Of a DNA stretch of 64,000 nt, positions 8,391-19,780 are shown in pieces. Source of the DNA: Dietzia sp. ANT_WB102 (lineage in GTDB: Bacteria; Actinomycetota; Actinomycetes; Mycobacteriales; Mycobacteriaceae); assembly GCF_008369165.1 (NCBI RefSeq), contig NZ_VOBA01000001.1, positions 2,349,630 to 2,413,629 on the forward strand, given 5' to 3'. Made by a program: the position numbers and the translations under genes. The notes under the pieces were generated by a model. It did not search any database. It had not been told where the DNA came from and saw only the letters and a program-made list of their open reading frames with translations. Positions within the stretch are counted from its first letter, which is position 1, and the number at the start of each line of letters is the position of its first letter.

Positions 8391-9838
8391 CCATCACCCC
8401 AGATCAGGTGACGGCCGACGTCACGGAGCCGACCACCGATGAGGAACGAATCGCCTCCATCGGCCAGTACAACTATGGCTGGCACGACTCGGACGACGCC
8501 GGTGCCACTGCGCAACGCGGCCTGTCCGAGGCGGTCGTGCGTGACATCTCCGCCAAGAAGAACGAGTCCGAGTGGATGCTCGACAAGCGTCTCAAGGCAC
8601 TGAAGATCTTCGACAAGAAGCCGATGCCCACCTGGGGTTCGGATCTGTCCGGAATCGACTTCGACAACATCAAGTACTTCGTCCGTTCCACGGAGAAGCA
8701 GGCTACCAGCTGGGAGGACCTGCCCGAGGACATCAAGAACACCTACGACAAGCTCGGGATCCCCGAGGCGGAGAAGCAGCGCCTGGTGTCCGGTGTCGCC
8801 GCTCAGTACGAGTCCGAGGTCGTGTATCACCAGATCCGTGAGGACCTGGAGAGCCAGGGAGTCATCTTCTTGGACACCGATACCGCACTCAAGGAGCACC
8901 CCGAATACTTCGAGGAGTACTTCGGCTCCGTGATCCCGGCTGGCGACAACAAGTTTTCCGCGCTCAACGCGGCCGTGTGGTCGGGCGGATCGTTCATCTA
9001 CGTCCCCAAGGGTGTCCACGTGGACATCCCGCTTCAGGCCTACTTCCGCATCAACACCGAGAACATGGGCCAGTTCGAGCGGACGCTGATCATCGTCGAC
9101 GAGGGCGCCTACGTGCACTACGTCGAGGGCTGCACGGCGCCGATCTACAAGTCGGACTCGTTGCACTCGGCGGTCGTCGAGATCATCGTCAAGAAGGGCG
9201 GCCGGTGCCGCTACACGACCATCCAGAACTGGTCGAACAACGTGTACAACCTCGTCACCAAGCGTGCCCGGGCCGAAGAGGGCGCCACCATGGAGTGGAT
9301 CGACGGCAACATCGGCTCCAAGGTGACCATGAAGTACCCGGCGGTGTGGATGACCGGCGAGTACGCCAAGGGTGAGGTTCTCTCGGTGGCGTTCGCCGGA
9401 GAGGGCCAGCACCAGGACACCGGGTCCAAGATGCTCCACCTGGCCCCTAATACGTCCTCGAACATCGTCTCCAAGTCAGTGGCCCGCGGGGGCGGCCGCT
9501 CTGCGTACCGCGGGTTGGTCCAGATCAACGCCGGCGCGAAGGGCTCTAAGTCCAACGTCGAGTGTGATGCCCTGCTGGTCGACAACATCAGCCGGTCGGA
9601 CACCTATCCCTACATCGACATCCGCGAGGACGATGTGACGCTGGGCCACGAGGCGACCGTCTCCAAGGTGAGCCAGGACCAGATGTTCTACCTCATGAGT
9701 CGCGGCCTGGCCGAGGATGAGGCGATGGCGATGATCGTCCGCGGTTTCGTCGAGCCGATCGCCAAGGAACTCCCCATGGAGTACGCCCTCGAGCTCAACC
9801 GCCTGATCGAACTCCAGATGGAAGGATCGGTGGGCTGA
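8387..9838 (+). CDS. sufB: Fe-S cluster assembly scaffold subunit SufB
   Basis: This 483-residue subunit of the SufBCD scaffold receives sulfur and builds clusters in the cytosol. Family hallmarks are [15 protein letters not shown] with the key Cys, [14 protein letters not shown] in the beta-helix, and the C-terminal [23 protein letters not shown]. The ATG at 8387 overlaps the sufR stop and has aaagga upstream. The frame is open before that only as overlap with sufR. Unlike several mycobacterial SufB proteins, there is no intein: the length and continuity of the motifs show an uninterrupted gene. Confidence 0.96.
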   Translation: MTITPDQVTADVTEPTTDEERIASIGQYNYGWHDSDDAGATAQRGLSEAVVRDISAKKNESEWMLDKRLKALKIFDKKPMPTWGSDLSGIDFDNIKYFVRSTEKQATSWEDLPEDIKNTYDKLGIPEAEKQRLVSGVAAQYESEVVYHQIREDLESQGVIFLDTDTALKEHPEYFEEYFGSVIPAGDNKFSALNAAVWSGGSFIYVPKGVHVDIPLQAYFRINTENMGQFERTLIIVDEGAYVHYVEGCTAPIYKSDSLHSAVVEIIVKKGGRCRYTTIQNWSNNVYNLVTKRARAEEGATMEWIDGNIGSKVTMKYPAVWMTGEYAKGEVLSVAFAGEGQHQDTGSKMLHLAPNTSSNIVSKSVARGGGRSAYRGLVQINAGAKGSKSNVECDALLVDNISRSDTYPYIDIREDDVTLGHEATVSKVSQDQMFYLMSRGLAEDEAMAMIVRGFVEPIAKELPMEYALELNRLIELQMEGSVG

Positions 9839-9843
9839 CCACT

Positions 9844-11052
9844 ATGACCGACACCACTACACCCACGACCGGATCCGGCACCGCGCCGGACACGAAGGGC
9901 AACAGCATCCTCGTCAACGCGACCAAGGGGGACCAGTTCTCATCCTTCGACGTCGGCGCCTTCGAGGTACCGGTGCACAAGGACGAGATCTGGCGTTTCA
10001 CCCCGCTCAAGCGGCTGCGCGGCATCCACGACGGAACGCGCGTCGCAGCCACGGGCAACCTGCTCGTCTCCGTGGCCGAGCGTGACGGACTCGCGGTCGA
10101 GACCGTCGGCACGGACGACCGACGGATCGGCCAGGCTGGTGCACCGCGCGACCGCGTGGCGGCCCAGGCCTTTTGCTCCGTGGAGCACGCGACTGTGCTC
10201 ACCGTCGCCAAGGAGACCGTGCTGGACGAGCCCGTGTACCTCACGGTCGACGGGCCCGGGGAGGGCGAGCTGGCCTACGGCCACTTCCAGATCCGCCTGG
10301 AGCCGTTCGCCAACGCCACGTTCGTCGTGGACCAGCGCGGCGGGGGGACGATCGCCGAGAACGTCGAGTTTGTCGTCGGCGACTCGGCGCACCTCGAGGT
10401 GGTCCTGATCCAGGACTGGGACGACGACGCTCTGCACCTGGCCAATCACCATCTGCAGGTCGGTCGCGACGCAACCCTCACCTACACCGCCGTGACCTTT
10501 GGTGGCGAGCTCGTGCGGATCGCGCCGTTCGCAAACTTCACGGCCCCGGGTGGCACGGTCAAGATCAACGGCCTGTACTACGCCGACGACGGTCAGCACA
10601 TCGAACACCGGCTCTTGGTCGACCACTCGGTGCCCCACTGCACTTCCCGGATCCTCTACAAGGGGGCGCTGCAGGGCGACGCCAAGTCGACGCTGCCCGA
10701 CGCGCATACGGTCTGGATCGGAGACGTCATCATCCGCGCTGCGGCCGAGGGGACCGACACCTACGAGATGAACCGCAACCTCGTCCTCACCGACGGGGCT
10801 CGCGCCGACTCCGTGCCCAACCTCGAGATCGAGACCGGCGAGATCGCCGGAGCGGGTCACGCCAGCGCCGTCGGGCGCTTCGACGAGGAGCACCTGTTCT
10901 ACCTCATGTCGAGAGGCATCCCCGAGTCCGACGCGCGTCGCCTCGTGGTCCGGGGGTTCTTCGGCGAGGTTATCGATCGCATCGGCGTGCCCGAGGTACG
11001 CGAGCGGATCACCGAGGCCGTCGAGCTGGAACTGCAGTCCTCCGGCATGTGA
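9844..11052 (+). CDS. sufD: Fe-S cluster assembly protein SufD
   Basis: This 402-residue paralogue of SufB forms the SufBC2D scaffold with SufB and SufC. It has the N-terminal KDEIWRFTPLKRLRG, a central beta-helix and the C-terminal signature GAGHASAVGRFDEEHLFYLM, containing the conserved His. It starts 5 bases after sufB stops. Its acidic, low-Cys make-up is normal for SufD, which supports SufB rather than carrying the cluster. Confidence 0.95.
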   Translation: MTDTTTPTTGSGTAPDTKGNSILVNATKGDQFSSFDVGAFEVPVHKDEIWRFTPLKRLRGIHDGTRVAATGNLLVSVAERDGLAVETVGTDDRRIGQAGAPRDRVAAQAFCSVEHATVLTVAKETVLDEPVYLTVDGPGEGELAYGHFQIRLEPFANATFVVDQRGGGTIAENVEFVVGDSAHLEVVLIQDWDDDALHLANHHLQVGRDATLTYTAVTFGGELVRIAPFANFTAPGGTVKINGLYYADDGQHIEHRLLVDHSVPHCTSRILYKGALQGDAKSTLPDAHTVWIGDVIIRAAAEGTDTYEMNRNLVLTDGARADSVPNLEIETGEIAGAGHASAVGRFDEEHLFYLMSRGIPESDARRLVVRGFFGEVIDRIGVPEVRERITEAVELELQSSGM

Positions 11053-11111
11053 GCCGCGGCAGTTCCAGAGACCATCCCCGATAGTTTTCACAGAAGATTG
11101 CGAGCACACCA

Positions 11112-13608
<2,497 letters not shown>

Positions 13609-13612
13609 TGAC

Positions 13613-14077
13613 ATGACTGAGCAGATGACACCTGCCACCAACGCGACGGGCGCTGACCAGGCACCGGCGTCGGAGAATGCCGTGGGCACCGCCCGCGATC
13701 GCGAGTTCAAGCCGGATCCCAACCGTCCGGTGCAGTCCGCGGAGGACCTCGCGCTGGTCGCAGATCTTGAGGAGGCCATGCGCGATGTGGTGGACCCTGA
13801 ACTCGGCATCAACGTTGTTGATCTGGGTCTGGTCTACGACATCTGGGTTCGGCCGGGCAAGACCGAGGGGTCGATGATCGCTCGCGTCGACATGACGCTG
13901 ACCTCCGCCGAATGCCCCCTCACGGACGTGATCGAGGACCAGGCGGTCAGTGCGACCGTCGGCGCCGATCTGGTCAACGAGCTCGAGCTCAACTGGGTCT
14001 GGATGCCACCGTGGGGCCCGCAGAAGATCACCGACGACGGTCGCGAGCAGCTCCGCGCGATCGGCTTCACCGTGTAG
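13613..14077 (+). CDS. sufT: SufT/MIP18 (DUF59) Fe-S assembly factor
   Basis: This 154-residue protein has an extended, Ala/Thr-rich N-terminus of about 45 residues. The DUF59 domain follows: EEAMRDVVDPELGINVVDLG, a Cys in TSAECPLTD and the terminal WGPQKITDDGREQLRAIGF. SufT-type proteins help mature Fe-S enzymes under iron or oxidative stress. It closes the suf operon, 4 bases after sufU, and a strong hairpin follows. Confidence 0.92.
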   Translation: MTEQMTPATNATGADQAPASENAVGTARDREFKPDPNRPVQSAEDLALVADLEEAMRDVVDPELGINVVDLGLVYDIWVRPGKTEGSMIARVDMTLTSAECPLTDVIEDQAVSATVGADLVNELELNWVWMPPWGPQKITDDGREQLRAIGFTV

Positions 14078-14092
14078 CCACGGAACTCCGAA

Positions 14093-14127
14093 GAGCGCCT
14101 GCCCTATTCATTACGGGGCAGGCGCTC
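14093..14127 (+). terminator. Terminator hairpin at the end of the suf operon
   Basis: The arms gagcgcctgccc (14093-14104) and gggcaggcgctc (14116-14127) are perfect complements with an 11-base loop. It lies between the convergent sufT and lycopene cyclase genes, so it may stop transcription from both sides. Confidence 0.8.
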
Positions 14128-14171
14128 GTCGCGTTCGTGGGCCCGACCCTGCAATGCGATCATCGCCGTGC

Positions 14172-15332
14172 TCATCGGACCTGTTCTCCTCGCGACGGCG
14201 GGGAACGCAGCACTGCCTCGACAAGACCTGCCTTGGCACGGGCGGGCATGGAGAGCCACATGCCCCACATCGCCGCGGCCACCTGGTAGGACGGGCTCGA
14301 CGCGTCGAGGAACCACTGTTGGCGTCGACCGTCGAGGCGGCCGAACGCGTTGAACAGCGCCATCAGTGTGCTGGCATCGGCCCGCAGCAGGGCCCTCAGG
14401 CCGACGCCGTGGAGTGTCGTAGTCAGCGGAGACCGGGGAACCGGAAGCGGGAAACCCGCGTCGATCGCGTGCACCACTGCCGGTACCGCCGCAAGCATCG
14501 CCGCCACGGAGTACCCCGTCGCCGCGTGCCCGTGACCGCCGGCGGTGCCGAAGGCCTCGACCAGTGGATCACCCGGCACCCCGGGTCGGGGCAGAAGTGG
14601 AATGCGTACGCGCTCTACTGATAGCGGCGACTCGATAGCCGCGGTGGACACGCCCCTGCCTACCAATCTTGAGCGCAGTCGGGCGGCAAGGGTGGCGTGA
14701 CCGGGCGCGGGCAGTCCGGCCAGACACGTCTCCTCGAGGAGAACCCGATCCGGGCCGACGGGGATCGCGTACAGAAAACTGGGGCTGGTCTCGTCGTCGT
14801 CGTAGTCGGTGCGCCAGTCCATGAACAGCGCGATGTCCCCGCCCAGTGCGGGAGCCGCGTCGGCCGCGTCCACGATGATTCCGTAGGCCGTCTGCAGGGG
14901 CCCCTGGTTGAGCCGCCCTCCGGCGCCGCGGCAGTCCACTACGCGCTGGGCACGAGCGGTCAGGTCGCGCAGCCCCGCATCATCGATCTCCGCAGACTCG
15001 ACGGAGACTCCGGGACCGAGCGGCAGTGCGCGTCGCAATGCGTCGTTGTTGAGTACGGCGTATTCACGGTGCAGTACGGCCCTGTCCGGCGCGTAGAGGA
15101 CCGGGTCCGCGACGGTGAGGGCGAGCACGTCGATCCCACAGGCGTCGACGCGCAACCACGGCGGGATCTGATCCGACCACACTGAGAGCGTCTGGCGCCA
15201 CGGCGCGTCGGGGTTCGGATCAACAGCGAGTACGGAGAGACCTGCTGCGGCACATCTGGAGGCGAGCGCGCGGCCAGCGGGTCCGAGCCCGACGACAGCG
15301 ACGTCGAATAGACCACCACCCGTAGCGTTCAT
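14172..15332 (-). CDS. crtL: Lycopene cyclase, FAD-binding CrtL/CrtY type
   Basis: This enzyme of about 386 residues has an N-terminal dinucleotide-binding motif (VAVVGLGPAGRALASRCAAA) and a middle region with FMDWRTDY, the F-x-D-W-R pattern of lycopene beta-cyclases. It closes the ends of lycopene to make beta-carotene-type pigments. I prefer the ATG at 15332, because a TAGTGT hexamer ends 8 bases before it; a GTG four codons upstream is the alternative. No other carotenoid gene is nearby, so the rest of the pathway must be elsewhere in the genome. Confidence 0.87.
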   Translation of the reverse strand: MNATGGGLFDVAVVGLGPAGRALASRCAAAGLSVLAVDPNPDAPWRQTLSVWSDQIPPWLRVDACGIDVLALTVADPVLYAPDRAVLHREYAVLNNDALRRALPLGPGVSVESAEIDDAGLRDLTARAQRVVDCRGAGGRLNQGPLQTAYGIIVDAADAAPALGGDIALFMDWRTDYDDDETSPSFLYAIPVGPDRVLLEETCLAGLPAPGHATLAARLRSRLVGRGVSTAAIESPLSVERVRIPLLPRPGVPGDPLVEAFGTAGGHGHAATGYSVAAMLAAVPAVVHAIDAGFPLPVPRSPLTTTLHGVGLRALLRADASTLMALFNAFGRLDGRRQQWFLDASSPSYQVAAAMWGMWLSMPARAKAGLVEAVLRSPPSRGEQVR

Positions 15333-15340
15333 CAGAATCG

Positions 15341-15346
15341 ACACTA
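15341..15346 (-). promoter_or_regulatory. -10 hexamer TAGTGT for crtL
   Basis: On the minus strand TAGTGT ends 8 bases before the ATG at 15332. No ribosome binding site is visible, in keeping with a leaderless start. Confidence 0.4.
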
Positions 15347-15492
15347 CCGCCGCGCGGCCTCGATTCAGCCGAGACGCAGGTCACCGGAGTCGCCGAGGGC
15401 CTCGCGCCGCAGGTAGAGTGGCAGGTCGGCTCGGAGCACGTCTTGGCGGGCCGCATCCTTTCCCCGAACGCAACAGCGAGGTACCCGCGCAC

Positions 15493-17124
15493 GTGATCAC
15501 CATCGACGACCTGGAGGTGCGCGCCGGCGTGCGCACCCTGCTCCACATGGACGGGTCCTCGTTGCGGGTCCAGCCCGGCGACCGGATCGGCCTGGTGGGA
15601 CGTAACGGAGCGGGGAAGACGACGACGATGAGAATCCTCGCCGGTGAGGGCGAGCCCTACGCCGGCAGCGTCACACGGACCAGCGACCTGGGTTATCTGC
15701 CACAGGATCCGCGCGAGGGCAACATGGATCAGCTCGCGCGCAGCCGAGTCCTCTCCGCACGTGGGCTGGACGTACTCATGGCCGACATGACCGAGGCCCA
15801 GACCCAGATGGTCGAGGCCGAGGACGACAAAGCCATGGACAAGGCCGTCCGCCGGTACGGTCGACTCGAGGACGAGTTCTCCGCCCGCGGGGGTTACGAG
15901 GCCGAGAGCGAGGCCGCCCGCATCTGCAACAGCCTGGGACTGGAAGACCGGATCCTCACCCAGAATTTGGGCACCCTGTCCGGTGGGCAACGCCGCCGCG
16001 TGGAGTTGGCGCGGATTCTGTTCGCCGCCTCCGACGGCGCCGGAAAGTCGCAGACGATGCTGCTGCTTGATGAGCCCACCAACCACCTCGACGCCGACTC
16101 GATCACGTGGCTGCGCCAGTTCCTTGAGAAGCACGAGGGCGGGCTGATCATCATCTCGCACGACGTCGAACTTCTCGAAGCAGTTGTTAATCGAGTGTGG
16201 TTCCTCGACGCGGTGCGCGGGGAAATCGACGCCTACAACATGGGCTGGAAGAAGTACCTCGACGCGCGCGCCACCGACGAAGCTCGTCGCCGGCGCGAGA
16301 AGGCGAATGCGGAGAAGAAGGCGTCGCAACTCAAGATGCAGGCAGCCAAGCTGGGTGCCAAGGCCACCAAGGCCGCCGCCGCCAAGCAGATGGTCCGCCG
16401 CGCTGAAGCAATGATCGACAATCTTGACGAGGTCCGCGTGGCCGACAAGGCGGCGCGAATCAAGTTCCCCACGCCGGCGGCCTGCGGCAAGACACCGCTT
16501 TTCGCCAAGGGGCTCACCAAAATGTATGGCTCGCTCGAGGTGTTCGCCGGGGTTGACCTGGCGATCGACCGTGGCAGTCGCGTAGTGGTGCTCGGCTACA
16601 ACGGTGCCGGAAAGACCACACTGCTCAAACTGCTGGCCGGCGTCGAGCGCACCGACGGCGAGGGGGGCGTCGTCTCCGGTCACGGGCTGAAGATCGGATA
16701 CTTCGCCCAGGAGCACGACACCCTCGATATGAACACGAGCGTGTGGGAGAACATCCGGCACGCTGCACCGGACGCGGGGGAGCAGGACCTGCGGGGTCTG
16801 CTCGGCGCTTTCATGTTCTCCGGCCCCCAGCTCGAGCAGCCGGCGGGCACCCTCTCCGGCGGCGAGCGGACCCGTCTGGCGCTTGCAGGGCTCGTCTCGT
16901 CGGCGGCCAACGTGCTGCTGCTCGACGAGCCGACCAACAACCTGGACCCGATCTCACGCGAGCAAGTACTGGATGCTCTACGGACGTATGAGGGCGCGGT
17001 CGTCTTGGTCACCCACGACCCAGGCGCCGTCGAGGCCCTTGAGCCGGAGCGGGTCATCATCCTGCCCGACGGCACGGAGGACCTGTGGAGCCAGGAGTAC
17101 ATGGAGATCGTCGAACTGGCGTGA
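15493..17124 (+). CDS. ABC-F family ATPase
   Basis: This 543-residue soluble protein has two ABC domains and no membrane segment. The first has Walker A GLVGRNGAGKTTTM and signature LSGGQRRRVELARIL. A charged linker (about residues 255-320), rich in Lys, Arg and Ala, follows. The second has VVLGYNGAGKTTLLKL and LSGGERTRLALAG. ABC-F proteins act on the ribosome, either as translation factors or as antibiotic protection proteins; sequence does not say which. It corresponds in position to Rv1473. The start is a GTG at 15493; a TAGAGT hexamer at 15414-15419 would give a leader of about 67 bases. Confidence 0.9.
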   Translation: MITIDDLEVRAGVRTLLHMDGSSLRVQPGDRIGLVGRNGAGKTTTMRILAGEGEPYAGSVTRTSDLGYLPQDPREGNMDQLARSRVLSARGLDVLMADMTEAQTQMVEAEDDKAMDKAVRRYGRLEDEFSARGGYEAESEAARICNSLGLEDRILTQNLGTLSGGQRRRVELARILFAASDGAGKSQTMLLLDEPTNHLDADSITWLRQFLEKHEGGLIIISHDVELLEAVVNRVWFLDAVRGEIDAYNMGWKKYLDARATDEARRRREKANAEKKASQLKMQAAKLGAKATKAAAAKQMVRRAEAMIDNLDEVRVADKAARIKFPTPAACGKTPLFAKGLTKMYGSLEVFAGVDLAIDRGSRVVVLGYNGAGKTTLLKLLAGVERTDGEGGVVSGHGLKIGYFAQEHDTLDMNTSVWENIRHAAPDAGEQDLRGLLGAFMFSGPQLEQPAGTLSGGERTRLALAGLVSSAANVLLLDEPTNNLDPISREQVLDALRTYEGAVVLVTHDPGAVEALEPERVIILPDGTEDLWSQEYMEIVELA

Positions 17125-17303
17125 GCGAGCGCAGCGAGTGAGGGCCACGTTCGCGCATGCCTCCGTCGAACCCGTGTGAGGGTGCGGAGCTACCGACCGA
17201 GCCCACTTGCTCGCGAGGGCGCATCGGCCCGACTACGGTGGAGACATTGTTGGGGTACGACCGCTCGAGTGCCGCCGGCACTCTCGTTACAGGAGGACAG
17301 CCC

Positions 17304-17741
17304 ATGGACACCGGACCAGTCGTCGTTGGAGTTGACGGGGGGCCTGATTCGTTGCGAGCCCTCCAGTGGGCGTCTGATTACGCCAGCGCCGTCGGTGCCC
17401 CACTGATCGCCCTGACCGCGTACGAGTTACCGACCGTGTACGGTCCCTACGCTATGGCCGGCTGGGAGAGTGCAACCGAGCTGGAGAACGCCGCTCGCGA
17501 GATGCTCGCCGACGCCGTGCGGGAAAGCCTGGGGGACAACGCGAAGGTGGAGCAGCACGTTCTCCGCGGCCACCCGGCAGAAGCGATCGTCGCGGCGTCG
17601 CAAGACGCGCGTCTGGTGGTGGTCGGTAGCCGGGGACGGGGTGGCTTCAAGGGGATGCTGTTGGGCTCGGTGAGCCAGCATGTCGTTCCCCACGCGCACT
17701 GCCCCGTGGTTGTTCTGCCTCACGCGTCCGGCGATCAGTAA
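17304..17741 (+). CDS. Universal stress protein (UspA family)
   Basis: This 145-residue single-domain cytosolic protein has an N-terminal strand VVVGVDGGPDSLRALQWA and the ATP-binding motif VVVGSRGRGGFKGMLLGS (G-2x-G-9x-G-S pattern), so it is likely an ATP-binding Usp. The ATG at 17304 has an excellent aggagga site 6 bases upstream; the longer open frame before it is ignored. It stands alone on the plus strand, 180 bases after the ABC-F gene. The role in stress or dormancy is family knowledge only. Confidence 0.9.
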   Translation: MDTGPVVVGVDGGPDSLRALQWASDYASAVGAPLIALTAYELPTVYGPYAMAGWESATELENAAREMLADAVRESLGDNAKVEQHVLRGHPAEAIVAASQDARLVVVGSRGRGGFKGMLLGSVSQHVVPHAHCPVVVLPHASGDQ

Positions 17742-17831
17742 TCTCGTCCATCAGCGGCGATTCACCGGCTCAACGCTTGAGTAGCCAAGCCTCGACTGGG
17801 CTAATTCTGCGCTCCCTGAAACAATAGGTGC

Positions 17832-18182
17832 ATGGACATTGTTTTCAGTATTGTTCTCATCCTGCACTTCGTCGGGCTCGCCGGCATCATTGGGGGTTGG
17901 CTGGCCGTAATCAAGGCGCCTCACGTCAACAAGGCAATCCTGCACGGCGCTATCCTCCAGGTCGTCACCGGCCTCCTGCTGGTCGGGCTGCGCGAGATGC
18001 AGGACGGCGACCCGCTCAACCACATGAAGATCGGCATCAAACTCGTCGTCGCGATCGTCATACTCGTCGTCGCAATCATCGGCGTACGCAAGGAGGCTAA
18101 GGCGCAGGGCAGCACAGCCACCCTCGCCAATGTCGCCGGTGCGCTCGGCGTCCTCAACGTCGCGATCGCGGTCTTGGTCTGA
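17832..18182 (+). CDS. Small four-helix membrane protein, function unknown
   Basis: This 116-residue protein is made almost entirely of hydrophobic segments: VFSIVLILHFVGLAGIIGGW, ILQVVTGLLLVGL, KLVVAIVILVVAIIGV and a final NVAGALGVLNVAIAVLV. Short charged loops (REMQDGDPLNHMK, RKEAKAQG) separate them. It resembles small conserved actinobacterial integral membrane proteins, but I cannot name a function. The gene is monocistronic, with a strong terminator 20 bases after the stop. Confidence 0.85.
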   Translation: MDIVFSIVLILHFVGLAGIIGGWLAVIKAPHVNKAILHGAILQVVTGLLLVGLREMQDGDPLNHMKIGIKLVVAIVILVVAIIGVRKEAKAQGSTATLANVAGALGVLNVAIAVLV

Positions 18183-18201
18183 TTGTCCACCTGCGTTCGA
18201 C

Positions 18202-18232
18202 AACGCCTCCCGACTTCAAGTCGGGAGGCGTT
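18202..18232 (+). terminator. Strong intrinsic terminator after the small membrane protein gene
   Basis: aacgcctcccga pairs with tcgggaggcgtt around the loop cttcaag, and the hairpin is followed by a short T-run. It sits between convergent genes and ends a few bases before the decarboxylase stop (18239), so it can act on both. Confidence 0.85.
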
Positions 18233-18238
18233 TCTAGT

Positions 18239-19780
18239 TCAGCACTCCATGACGGCGGCGAGATAGGCGCGGACCAGACGGGCCCCGATGTCCGCGGGCA
18301 ATCGCTCGATCGCTGCGAGCAACGGTGCCATGGCGCTCGCCGTGTCACCGTCGCCCTCGAGGACTCCGGCGACTAGCGAGTGCACGTCGTCCTCCGGTAG
18401 GGCGAGCAGGTCGGCGGGGGAGAGAGCCCCCGAGTCAAGCGCCTCGAGAACCTCCCGGAAGCCGGCGGGCGGTGCCGGGGCGGCCTGGCCGCGAACCTCG
18501 TCAGCGGCTTCACGCGCAACTAGAAGGATCTCCTCCACGAGCCGTTCGGTCACCGGCGTGACAGTGAGGTGGGACGACGACGACAAGGTCCCCCGCTCCT
18601 GACGGTAGGCCGGTTGCGCTTGGACGGCGATGCCCCTTCGTGCACAGGCGTCGGCCCAAAGGTGGGGGTGTACGCGTCGGCGATCGGAGACGGACTCGTC
18701 CGCGACCACTGCGAGCAGCGGTCCGGGGTCGCGGTCCGACACCCGCAGGCCCTCGATGCCGGCCAGCCCGTCTCCCAGACGCTCGGTGGCCCGGGCGGTG
18801 CGGCTGACGAGTTCACGCTGGCCGTCCTCCCCGAGAGCCTCGAGAACCGCCCATGCGGCCGCCGCGGGCTCGAGCGGCTTGGACCCGGCGAGGGTCGGAT
18901 TGACAACCGGATACCCCGGCCAGTCGACGGTGGCGAACCACGCCGCCCGGTGACGCTCGCGACCCCGAGTGAGCAGTACGGAGGTGCCCTTGGGTGCGAA
19001 GCCGTACTTGTGCAGGTCAGCCGAGATGCTCGTGACCCGATCGACCCGCAGGTCCCAGGGCTCTGCGGTGACGGGTTCCGGCCAGAACGGCAGCACCAAG
19101 CCGCCCAAACAAGCGTCGACGTGCAGCCCGATACGCGGGTCGTGGTGTGCCTCGAGTCCCGCTGCGACCTCGGCGACGGGGTCGATCACGCCGTTCGGGT
19201 AGGCCGGCGCCGAGCACACCACCAACACCGTGTCTTCGTCGACCGACGCAAGGAGCTCTCCAGCGCTCACCCTTCCCGTCCCGGGATCGACCTCCACACC
19301 CACGAACCTCAGGCCCAACAGGTGCGCGGCCTTCCGGAACGCCGCGTGCACAGTCACGGGCGCGACGATCGTGCCGCCACTGACCGGCTCACTACTGCCC
19401 GTCTCAGATCGCGAGACCGCGCGGGCGGCGAGGCAGGCGAGAATGCAGCTCTCGGTCCCGCCGGACGTCACGCTTCCGTGGATGCCCTGTCCGTCGACTC
19501 CTGAGCCCTCGCCGCCGAGGATGGCGCGAACGCGGTCGACGATCTCCCTGTGGATCCGGGCGACCGAGGAGAAGACCGTCGGGTCTAGGCCATTGACTCC
19601 GTGAGCCAGGCGGGCTGCGCGCATCGCGAGCTCATCAAGTTCGGCGAGTCCGGAATCGTAGACGTAGGACAACACCCGACCCCCGGTGGTGGGCGGGTCC
19701 TCGGCCCGCATCGCGACCAGGCGGGCCAGTGCGTGTTCCCCGCGGTCGGTGACCGCGAGAGAAAGGGGATCGGGTGTCAT
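18239..19780 (-). CDS. PLP-dependent decarboxylase / sphingosine-1-phosphate lyase-like protein
   Basis: This 513-residue fold-type I PLP enzyme of the group II decarboxylase superfamily carries SGGTESCILACLAAR for phosphate binding and HVDACLGGLVLPF with the PLP-ring Asp. The Schiff-base lysine is K258 in ISADLHKYGFAPKGTS. The spacing and the words HVDACLGG and LHKYGFAPKG point to the S1P lyase branch rather than classical glutamate decarboxylases. A C-terminal extension of about 100 residues is Ala/Glu/Leu rich. The ATG at 19780 overlaps the stop of the upstream transporter gene (ATGA), so the two are probably co-translated. Substrate unknown. Confidence 0.82.
   Translation of the reverse strand: MTPDPLSLAVTDRGEHALARLVAMRAEDPPTTGGRVLSYVYDSGLAELDELAMRAARLAHGVNGLDPTVFSSVARIHREIVDRVRAILGGEGSGVDGQGIHGSVTSGGTESCILACLAARAVSRSETGSSEPVSGGTIVAPVTVHAAFRKAAHLLGLRFVGVEVDPGTGRVSAGELLASVDEDTVLVVCSAPAYPNGVIDPVAEVAAGLEAHHDPRIGLHVDACLGGLVLPFWPEPVTAEPWDLRVDRVTSISADLHKYGFAPKGTSVLLTRGRERHRAAWFATVDWPGYPVVNPTLAGSKPLEPAAAAWAVLEALGEDGQRELVSRTARATERLGDGLAGIEGLRVSDRDPGPLLAVVADESVSDRRRVHPHLWADACARRGIAVQAQPAYRQERGTLSSSSHLTVTPVTERLVEEILLVAREAADEVRGQAAPAPPAGFREVLEALDSGALSPADLLALPEDDVHSLVAGVLEGDGDTASAMAPLLAAIERLPADIGARLVRAYLAAVMEC

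Noticed and set aside
8150-9439. 429-codon open frame antisense to sufR/sufB
   Set aside because: It is an antisense shadow of highly conserved sufB, without ribosome binding site or family signature.
15220-16761. 513-codon open frame on the minus strand
   Set aside because: It is antisense to the ABC-F gene and the start of crtL, with Arg/Val/His-biased translation and no domain.
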